The notes beneath the pieces were generated by a model. That model was given only the letters and a program-made list of their open reading frames with translations, was not told the DNA's origin and did not search any database. The translations under genes were made by a program, and so were the position numbers. 11,495 nucleotides of DNA from Kiritimatiellia bacterium (GTDB lineage Bacteria > Verrucomicrobiota > Kiritimatiellia > RFP12 > UBA1067): positions 1 to 11,495 of the forward strand of contig JAGOBZ010000061.1 of NCBI GenBank assembly GCA_017999015.1, read 5' to 3'. Shown here one piece after another: positions 7,201 to 11,495 of this stretch. Position 1 is the first letter of the stretch. Each line of letters begins with the position of its first letter.

Positions 7201-8971
7201 TGTCCTCGGTCGAGAGCGTCAACGTGCCGCTGCCTGAAGTCTCCACGACCCAAGCCGACAGGTCGGTCTCAAAATCATCCTCGAACGGCAGCGCGGGCGG
7301 CTGCGCCAGCGTGGTGAATGTCCAAACCGGGATGTTCGTGGCCTCGCCGATCTGGTTCTTCGGCGTGATGGCCCAGCGGTAGACCGTGCCGTAGGCGAGA
7401 CCCGAATAGGCGCGCGTGGTGACGTTGCCGAGCGCGACTCGGTTGTGCAGGTTCGAGGGCAACGCCGAGCCCGCGCCGTCGGTGCCGAAAGAGAACAGAT
7501 AGTCGTCGGCGCGCGCGACGGACTGCCACCGGAACGTGCCGCGCGTATACACGTCCACCGCGTTGTCGTCTGGGCTGACCACGGTCGTCGCCAGCGGGAT
7601 CTCGGTATCGTCGTAGATCGTCACGTCGTCCAAACCGACGGGGATATCCCCGTTCCACCAGCCGCGCTCCGCCACGTCGAAGCGGATACGCAGGTCGGCG
7701 GACTTGTAGGGAGTCAGGTCGACCACCTTGTTGACCCACCCCGAAGTCTGGCTGGAATGGCTGGCCAGCGTGGCGCTGCGCCACGCGCCGTTGTAGTAGA
7801 CATAGACATACAGGTAGTTCCCCGAATTGTCCTTTCGGTACCAGTAGGAGAGCTTGGGATAGGTTGTTCCGGAAAGATCGAAGCGCGGCGTGAGGAAGGC
7901 GCTGGTGATCGTGGTCACCGGATTCTGGTAGTTGACGTCCACATAGCCGTAATATCCGGATCCCGTGGTGTGGTCGGCGTAGAAATCGTTGAACGCCCAA
8001 CCGGTGCCATCATCGTTAAACCCGTTGATCCAGCCGACCGGCGTGTTGCCGCTGTTGCTCATGTTCTGGGTGTGGGGGAAGGCGGAGACGGTTGTGCGCG
8101 CACCGGTGGTGAAGCTGCGGATCGGCGAGGCCGGACTGTCGCCGACACTGTTGACCGCCACGAGTTGCCAGTAGTAAGTCGTGGAAGGCTCCAGATCGTT
8201 CAGGCCGAAGCGGTTCGCCGTGCCGGACACGTCAGTTCCGTCGTGCAGGTTCGATGGCGTGGCGGAGCCGCCGCCGTCGGTGCCGACATAGAGACGGTAG
8301 CCCGTGACCCCCGCGCGTTGCTCCCAGCGCAGCGTGGCGAAGACCGGTATGGCGGAGGCGCCGTGCGCCGGGGCCTGCAGGTTCGGCATGGACGGCGCGT
8401 TGGTGTTGTCGAAAATGCGGATATCATCCAGGCAGGCGTCCTCAACAGACCAGCCCGATTCCGGAACGTCCGCCCGAAAACGCAGGAGCGTGTTGGTGGA
8501 TTTATAGCTGTTCAGACTCTCGAGTGCCTCGATCCAAAAAAAGGGCGTCCAGCCGTGAGTGGCCCCGACCTGCACCCAACTCTCGCCTTGCCGGGCCTCA
8601 AGATATAAATGCGTTTGGGATTCACACCCTTCCTCGTCACCAATGCAAGTCCAGAAGGCGATGGCCGGGTTGACCATCGCCGAGAGATCCAGAGCCGGCA
8701 GATAGAGCAACGAATCGGTCTCCGAATGATCCCACCCGTCCGCGCTCAGGAAATAGCCGTCGCCGGACGTGTGGTCGCCGGCTGGCCCGTCAATCTCGCC
8801 GGAACTGGCGATCCATGCGTCATTGCCCCCGGCGGGCTCGCTGACCCATCCACAAGGCAAGGCACCGCCGTGCTCGAAGTTCTCTTCATATGGAAACGTC
8901 GAGATCACCGCAGCGCATCTCTGCGCATGCCAGGCCAGTAACATCAAGACCGCAATCCTGTGCAGTTCCAT
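4217..8971 (-). CDS. Giant secreted protein: six choice-of-anchor-J-like and five FnIII-like modules
   Basis: A 1584-residue protein. The ATG at 8971 is preferred over an upstream in-frame ATG (9043) because it has TAGGAG 5 nt before it and a signal peptide after it (MELHRIAVLMLLAWHAQRCA). Jelly-roll modules of the cleaved-adhesin/choice-of-anchor-J/MAM type lie at about 25-188, 297-454, 561-708, 815-994, 1102-1252 and 1357-1510. They share an opening like LPYxxxFE, and most close with a [LI]DD or LDG-type strand (LDDIRIFD, LDDVTIYD, WIDDFAV, AIDDVLF). FnIII-like modules lie between them (about 195-290, 460-554, 715-808, 1000-1095, 1257-1353), most with a YYWQLVA or WRVVA strand and an SFTT-like end. 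Residues 1512-1577 form a tail module ending RFFKVEAKLP. No catalytic site is seen. This fits an adhesive or surface-displayed protein; the ligand is unknown. Confidence 0.92.
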   Translation of the reverse strand: MELHRIAVLMLLAWHAQRCAAVISTFPYEENFEHGGALPCGWVSEPAGGNDAWIASSGEIDGPAGDHTSGDGYFLSADGWDHSETDSLLYLPALDLSAMVNPAIAFWTCIGDEEGCESQTHLYLEARQGESWVQVGATHGWTPFFWIEALESLNSYKSTNTLLRFRADVPESGWSVEDACLDDIRIFDNTNAPSMPNLQAPAHGASAIPVFATLRWEQRAGVTGYRLYVGTDGGGSATPSNLHDGTDVSGTANRFGLNDLEPSTTYYWQLVAVNSVGDSPASPIRSFTTGARTTVSAFPHTQNMSNSGNTPVGWINGFNDDGTGWAFNDFYADHTTGSGYYGYVDVNYQNPVTTITSAFLTPRFDLSGTTYPKLSYWYRKDNSGNYLYVYVYYNGAWRSATLASHSSQTSGWVNKVVDLTPYKSADLRIRFDVAERGWWNGDIPVGLDDVTIYDDTEIPLATTVVSPDDNAVDVYTRGTFRWQSVARADDYLFSFGTDGAGSALPSNLHNRVALGNVTTRAYSGLAYGTVYRWAITPKNQIGEATNIPVWTFTTLAQPPALPFEDDFETDLSAWVVETSGSGTLTLSTEDTVSGTRALRAEANPSGYYTYGGSTLTRTFSPASNPQLAFWYRVTQGDYADVSVDIFDGTWHTSIWSGESDEWEEVIVDLASYNTEGGEFMVRVNLNAIYSSFGEAVSQVVYLDGLRLLEAGGVPLVPHTPAPAEGAVGVPVTAPLQWLPGMFTTQVYVYGSTNALAVTNLQGAALWAGPLSANLANPPMLAGGATYYWRVVASNSFGVTTGAVWRFATAVPTVMTLPHAQTFGSGLPAAYETQDNEWAALRHDITRNSALAAPNDGILVMEGGGGEVVYWQPGNPALLWDYAAEGGDNWRSTARFTLYLQSPGGPCELLFDYKTLLNGYVRDINLRVDIHKGGGWQQVGQDFYPDSTNVNWTRVSLDLGTIPSGTFALRFWSSVKYSEDYGSQGILLDNLLVQGEAQGPAAPYGPVPLDGETAAFVTAPLTWSNGAETETVDLYFSANAADVEACDPDVRVVTGVWTNRYAPPVALPYSSDYAWRVVAHGANGLATTGTVWSFTTQPDPLKALPYATGFDLNPWAEGWSRQGDGSNLWSHAGTANAGGQQPEMFCDYGSAGTARLASPPLMTAGSSFLNVSFKHDLDYFDSAKDPVWMRIQTSPDGVTWSDDYVAEINADIETETFVTQVAAQYGGVTYVALTLDGVLWDIDGWWIDDFAVSASLPPQPPWSPQPADGMLTAHASELLTWSNGVRTVTVDLYLGTDQAAVESLDPAMRRLEDQTAATFDPGTLTAGARYWWRVVSRGNDGQTVAGPLWSFRVRSAQPLPGCYQTSFVADPWDEGWTQQNDGCDVLWGVHDTPPAGAGGVLPEFACVSDRSEDAVSRLVSPPFDSSDGTRLCVSFRSAFGYFFVMPENVEFVIQASSNAVDWVDEAVWTPGEPAVTNVCLSRTYGNQTYVAWTLRGDLSNVDYWAIDDVLFHPALLAEVMREGGQWVLQWAGLAGSTGSVVLTKTDLKSGEWSEIAVPVGSVWTNTLPGAQRFFKVEAKLPDSEL

Positions 8972-8987
8972 AACACTCCTACATGTC

Positions 8988-9006
8988 TTCCGGCCTGTAG
9001 CCGGAA
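8988..9006 (-). promoter_or_regulatory. Perfect hairpin in the 5' leader of the giant gene
   Basis: TTCCGGC (9006-9000 on the minus strand), a five-base loop TACAG, and GCCGGAA (8994-8988) form a perfect 7-bp stem. It sits 16 nt before the ATG at 8971, just ahead of the TAGGAG ribosome site. There is no U-run after it, so a terminator is unlikely; it could protect the mRNA or affect initiation. Confidence 0.45.
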
Positions 9007-9060
9007 CGTATCCCGCGCCGGGCAGCGGCTTCCCCGCAGCCAATCTCGACGTTGTTCATT

Positions 9061-9098
9061 TATATAGAATCATACCGGGGCTGCCGAACAGGATGTGA
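9061..9098 (-). promoter_or_regulatory. Possible promoter for the secreted-protein genes
   Basis: In the 168-nt gap between the AraC gene and the giant gene, the minus strand has an A/T-rich TATATA at 9066-9061 and, 16 nt before it, a poor -35 candidate TTCGGC. An overlapping TATGAT lies slightly upstream. This is the most A/T-rich intergenic spot in a GC-rich window and precedes the first gene of the 8971-to-1 run. The weak -35 makes it tentative. Confidence 0.3.
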
Positions 9099-9139
9099 CC
9101 GATTCTGCCATCTCGCAAAAATATTCTTACGCGCCAGAT

Positions 9140-10090
9140 TCAGAAAACGCGCGTCATACACGCGGCGTGAATCGGTGGCAGCCCCTGAGCTGGCACACGG
9201 TCGATCGGGATGCACAATCGGACGTGTAGCAGCCGCCCCGTCACCAGCGGAAAATAATCACACACCCGCACAGGCACCTCGGCGGGATCGTGCAGCATCA
9301 ACATCCGGGAATCCCGCAACGCATGCCCGCTCGCAGGAAACCAGCGCAACGAAAAATAATCCCACACCGGCCCCAGTTCATACAGCGACCCCTCAAACGG
9401 CAGGATGACGTGTCGACCGCCGACAAGGGTCAGCACAACAGGCGGCACGCCCTCAGACGGCAGTATCTGACACTCCGGACTGAGAGCCAGCGCGGCATCC
9501 ACGCGCTCATATTGCGGCAACGTGATGCCGTCGTCGTCATACAAGACCGTGATCGGCAGCGTGTGCGGCGTCAAAAAGCCTTGCTTGCGCCCCCACCTGC
9601 CGAGTTTCAGCCAAGTCGACGTCGCGTTCAACGAGGGGCCCAGATGGGGCCACGCCGCAACTTTCATCGGCGGCAAGGTGGCTTCATACGGCATTCCCAT
9701 GCCAGCCGGGGGCTTCACGGGAATGCGTACGCGCTTTTTGCGCATCTGAACACGGAAAGCTCCGGGCGTACAGCCGAAGCGTGCGTGAAACATGCGCGTA
9801 AACGCTTCGCGCGAATCATAGCCGCCGGCCAGTGCCGCATCAATCACAGGGAAATCGGTGTAGGCCAGCCAGGCCGCCGCGCGTTCCAGTCGTAACCGTA
9901 CGATATGATCGGCAGGCGACTCTTTGATAACTGCGCGAAAGAGACGATGGAAATGCCGCTCGGACAGGCCCGCTGCATCAGCCAGATCAGCCACCCTGAG
10001 CGGTTCGTTCAACCTGTCCCGGATCGCGGTCGCCACCTGCCAAATTCTTGCGTTATTGTCCATTGACTGCACCGCCCCGCTGAACATCAT
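9140..10090 (-). CDS. AraC-family regulator with GyrI-like effector domain
   Basis: A 316-residue protein with an N-terminal AraC-type double helix-turn-helix (about 16-117): the first helix pair at LRVADLADAAGLSERHFHRL (31-50), the second at VIDAALAGGYDSREAFTRMF (82-101), closing with the family's CTPGAFR (107-113). The C-terminal half (about 136-297) matches GyrI-like/AraC effector-binding domains: MKVAAWPHLGPS, LYDDDGITLPQYERVDAAL, GGRHVILPFEGSLYELGPVW and FPASGHALRDS. This order, HTH first and GyrI-like second, is that of E. coli Rob. It is a cytoplasmic transcription factor probably sensing a small molecule through the C-terminal pocket. It begins 6 nt after the stop of the DUF6807 gene without a clear Shine-Dalgarno, so translational coupling is likely; a second start at 10063 (MDNNARIW) is possible. 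Targets cannot be read from the sequence; the neighbouring genes are natural candidates. Confidence 0.93.
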   Translation of the reverse strand: MMFSGAVQSMDNNARIWQVATAIRDRLNEPLRVADLADAAGLSERHFHRLFRAVIKESPADHIVRLRLERAAAWLAYTDFPVIDAALAGGYDSREAFTRMFHARFGCTPGAFRVQMRKKRVRIPVKPPAGMGMPYEATLPPMKVAAWPHLGPSLNATSTWLKLGRWGRKQGFLTPHTLPITVLYDDDGITLPQYERVDAALALSPECQILPSEGVPPVVLTLVGGRHVILPFEGSLYELGPVWDYFSLRWFPASGHALRDSRMLMLHDPAEVPVRVCDYFPLVTGRLLHVRLCIPIDRVPAQGLPPIHAACMTRVF

Positions 10091-10096
10091 CGGCCG

Positions 10097-11050
10097 TTAT
10101 GGCATCCGAGCGACCTCGATGTCATATCTCATTGTTAGCATCTCGCCGGCCTCCAGCCGCAAAGGCTCGTGAAAGATCAGCGAGGGCCCAGCCAGAAAAT
10201 AGCCGCGCCCCTTGTGCGCCTTGAGATCGTGCCGCGCGAACCAAGGCGTCGGCTGGCGCGGATGACCGCCGCGATCACGGATCACGATCCGCGCACGGGC
10301 GCCGGACGCCGGCGACACGGCCGTGATGTCTAGGCGCTCGCTCGACTCGCCGCAGGTTTGAACGTCGCTCTTGCCTTCGGCGTTCACATACCGGCAGGTG
10401 AGCGCGTCGGCATCGGGGAAACGCCACATCAGCCCGGCATAGCCGCCGCTGGCCCAGTTGCCGTCCTTGCCGCGTTTGGCCGGCGTGCAGGCGAATTCCA
10501 CCGGCCGGTCCTGCGCCGTGAACGCGCTCTCCCACGCGATGGCATAGTTGCCGTTGAACGCCGTGGTCACGCGCACCGTGCGTGTTTCGCGCACCAGCTC
10601 GAGGCCGTCCCCCAGATAGGCCAGCGTCACCTCAATCGTCACCCGCTTGTCGGGCTCCGGCGTGATCCGCTGCGCCACCACGCGCGTCACGGCGTTGGAG
10701 GTGGGCTCCCAGAAATTATAGCCGTTGATCAACTTCCACGAGAACCATAAGCCCAGGTGCCACGCATGGTCCGGCGGGCGGTATGCGGTCAAGGCCTCGC
10801 CCGTGCCCGGCAGCGCCAGCGGATGGAAATAGGGCTTGCCCTCGCGGCCCTGCGGCACATAGGTCCAGCACAGCGTCTGGCCGACGTGCATGGAGAGCGC
10901 GCCGCTCGCGGCGTCCGTCACCAGCCTGCGCGCGTCCTCGGCCGGCGCACCCGCAGCCTGCGCCGCCGTGAGACCTCCTGCCAACACCGCAACCGCCCAG
11001 GCGCGGTACCCGATGCGACCGGCTCCGTTTTCGTTCAGCCCCCTCTTCAC
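10097..11050 (-). CDS. Secreted PmoA-like (DUF6807) protein
   Basis: A 317-residue protein from a GTG start at 11050, chosen because AGAGGGGGG precedes it and a signal peptide follows (core WAVAVLAGGLTAAQA, residues 18-32). The frame is open further upstream, but that part overlaps the preceding gene. Family marks of the PmoA-like/DUF6807 group are DHAWHLGLWFSW (94-105) with INGYNFWE (108-115), GGYAGLMWRF (202-211), PWFARHD (269-275) and FHEPLRLEAGEMLTMRYDI (293-311). Full length for the family. Despite the historic Pfam name (methane oxygenase PmoA), it lacks the membrane spans of particulate methane monooxygenase. Members are common in Planctomycetota, Verrucomicrobiota and Bacteroidota near carbohydrate genes. 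A periplasmic role in sugar metabolism is inference. It lies 47 nt after a secreted-protein gene and 6 nt before the AraC gene. Confidence 0.92.
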   Translation of the reverse strand: MKRGLNENGAGRIGYRAWAVAVLAGGLTAAQAAGAPAEDARRLVTDAASGALSMHVGQTLCWTYVPQGREGKPYFHPLALPGTGEALTAYRPPDHAWHLGLWFSWKLINGYNFWEPTSNAVTRVVAQRITPEPDKRVTIEVTLAYLGDGLELVRETRTVRVTTAFNGNYAIAWESAFTAQDRPVEFACTPAKRGKDGNWASGGYAGLMWRFPDADALTCRYVNAEGKSDVQTCGESSERLDITAVSPASGARARIVIRDRGGHPRQPTPWFARHDLKAHKGRGYFLAGPSLIFHEPLRLEAGEMLTMRYDIEVARMP

Positions 11051-11080
11051 ACGCCCCCCTCTCGTTTCCGCGTTGAGCCC

Positions 11081-11090
11081 CGTGTACACG
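11081..11090. promoter_or_regulatory. 10-bp palindrome CGTGTACACG in a gene junction
   Basis: A perfect palindrome in the 47-nt gap between the partial secreted-protein gene and the DUF6807 gene. A second GTGTAC occurs at 11101-11106 inside the end of the upstream gene, 18 bp away (start to start of the GTGTAC cores, 11083 and 11101). It could be an operator; chance is not excluded. Confidence 0.25.
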
Positions 11091-11097
11091 CGCCCCG

Positions 11098-11495
11098 TCA
11101 GTGTACGCGAATCATCGTTCCCGGCAGCGGCACCGGCGGCGGATCGCCGATGCCGGAAAGCGTCACATCGTCCACGTACCAGCCGGCACTGGCCGTGCTG
11201 CTGTCGGTGCCCAGGCGCCACCTGACGCGTAGCGAGTGGCCCGCGTACTTCGCGGTGTCCGTCAGATTCACCACCACCTTGACAAACCCTGGACTGGTGC
11301 CCGACCACGCGTCGCGCCCGGCCAGCGGATTGCGCGAGGTGAGCGACCCTGTCGTGCTCAACGTGGTCGTGTAGCCATTGGCCGCGAACGCGGCGCCTGA
11401 TCCGGAGGCGGTCACGTCAAACCAACTGCCGCCGTCCAGCGACAACTCCAGCACGCCGCCGTCCAAGTCTGTCTGGAAAGCATAGTCGTGCCAGA
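11098..11495 (-). CDS. 3' end of a secreted protein with an immune-inhibitor-A/MAM-like domain (5' end outside window)
   Basis: The frame is open from the window edge to the TGA at 11100-11098, giving 132 residues beginning WHDYAFQTD; the true start is outside. The visible part matches jelly-roll domains seen next to immune inhibitor A peptidases and in extracellular proteins: DGGVLELSLDGGSW, NPLAGRDAWSG, FVKVVVNL, LRVRWRLGTDSS and GWYVDDVTLSG. Such domains normally bind ligands or support a catalytic domain. The short end (DPPPVPLPGTMIRVH) is Pro-rich and lacks the RFYRV tail of the other secreted proteins here. An internal TTG at 11466 is not a credible start because the domain extends upstream of it. 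The DUF6807 gene follows after 47 nt, so cotranscription is likely. Overall function unknown. Confidence 0.85.
   Translation of the reverse strand, partial: WHDYAFQTDLDGGVLELSLDGGSWFDVTASGSGAAFAANGYTTTLSTTGSLTSRNPLAGRDAWSGTSPGFVKVVVNLTDTAKYAGHSLRVRWRLGTDSSTASAGWYVDDVTLSGIGDPPPVPLPGTMIRVH

Noticed and set aside
8979..9059. A 26-codon upstream reading frame (MNNVEIGCGEAAARRGIRSG...) ending just before the giant gene's ribosome site
   Set aside because: There is no Shine-Dalgarno before its ATG, which directly abuts the A/T-rich putative -10, so it is unlikely to be translated.
9118..9137. Near-palindrome around AATATT after the AraC stop, considered as a terminator
   Set aside because: The pairing is interrupted and mostly A/U, with no stable GC stem followed by a U-run, so I do not call it a terminator.
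10097..11050. Particulate methane monooxygenase subunit, as the old family name PmoA suggests
   Set aside because: There are no multiple membrane spans and no pmoB or pmoC neighbours; the motifs are those of the soluble secreted DUF6807 family.
10097..11308. Longer 403-codon version of the DUF6807 gene
   Set aside because: The extra 86 codons overlap the end of the preceding gene in another frame and are Arg/Gly-rich, and they would bury the signal peptide; the GTG at 11050 is the better start.

Overview
The window is high-GC bacterial DNA in which every convincing gene lies on the minus strand, so genes are described here from high to low coordinates. The protein set points to the PVC group, most likely Kiritimatiellota, Verrucomicrobiota or Lentisphaerota: a PmoA-like (DUF6807) protein, several very long secreted repeat proteins, a NosD-like beta-helix protein, and C-terminal tails ending in an RF-[YF]-[RK]-V motif. 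This placement rests on family resemblance only; there is no rRNA or other marker gene in the window.

Layout. 11495-11098: 3' end of a secreted protein with an immune-inhibitor-A/MAM-like jelly-roll domain. 11050-10097: secreted PmoA-like (DUF6807) protein starting at GTG, 47 nt downstream. 10090-9140: AraC-type regulator with a C-terminal GyrI-like ligand-binding domain, starting 6 nt after the DUF6807 stop and probably coupled to it. A 168-nt gap with a possible promoter and a hairpin follows. 8971-4217: a 1584-residue secreted protein with six choice-of-anchor-J-like jelly-roll modules alternating with five fibronectin-III-like modules. 4055-3177: a secreted protein with four Trp/Gly repeats, a thrombospondin-type-3-like Asp-rich segment and an RFYRV tail. 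3145-1715: a secreted right-handed parallel beta-helix protein. 1552 to beyond position 1: a secreted Gly-rich repeat protein whose C-terminus lies outside the window.

The right part (10097-9140) looks like a small sugar-metabolism/regulation pair. The left part is a run of secreted or surface proteins without any catalytic motif I can recognise, perhaps cell-envelope or adhesive proteins.

The most unusual signal is a two-copy 5' leader in front of the genes at 4055 and 1552. Each copy carries an identical 21-nt block containing a strong Shine-Dalgarno and an ATG, then an imperfect 9-bp tandem repeat of the type (A/T)TCGATTCN, then a shared GCAAAGAAAG stretch and the gene's own start. The two intergenic gaps are almost the same length (161 and 162 nt), although the flanking genes are unrelated. 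In the 4055 copy the repeat is open in frame with the gene; in the 1552 copy a stop codon interrupts it. Just upstream of the 4055 copy, in frame with the preceding giant gene but after its stop, lies a relict RFYRVKVEVP tail. Together these suggest a module spread by duplication at gene junctions.
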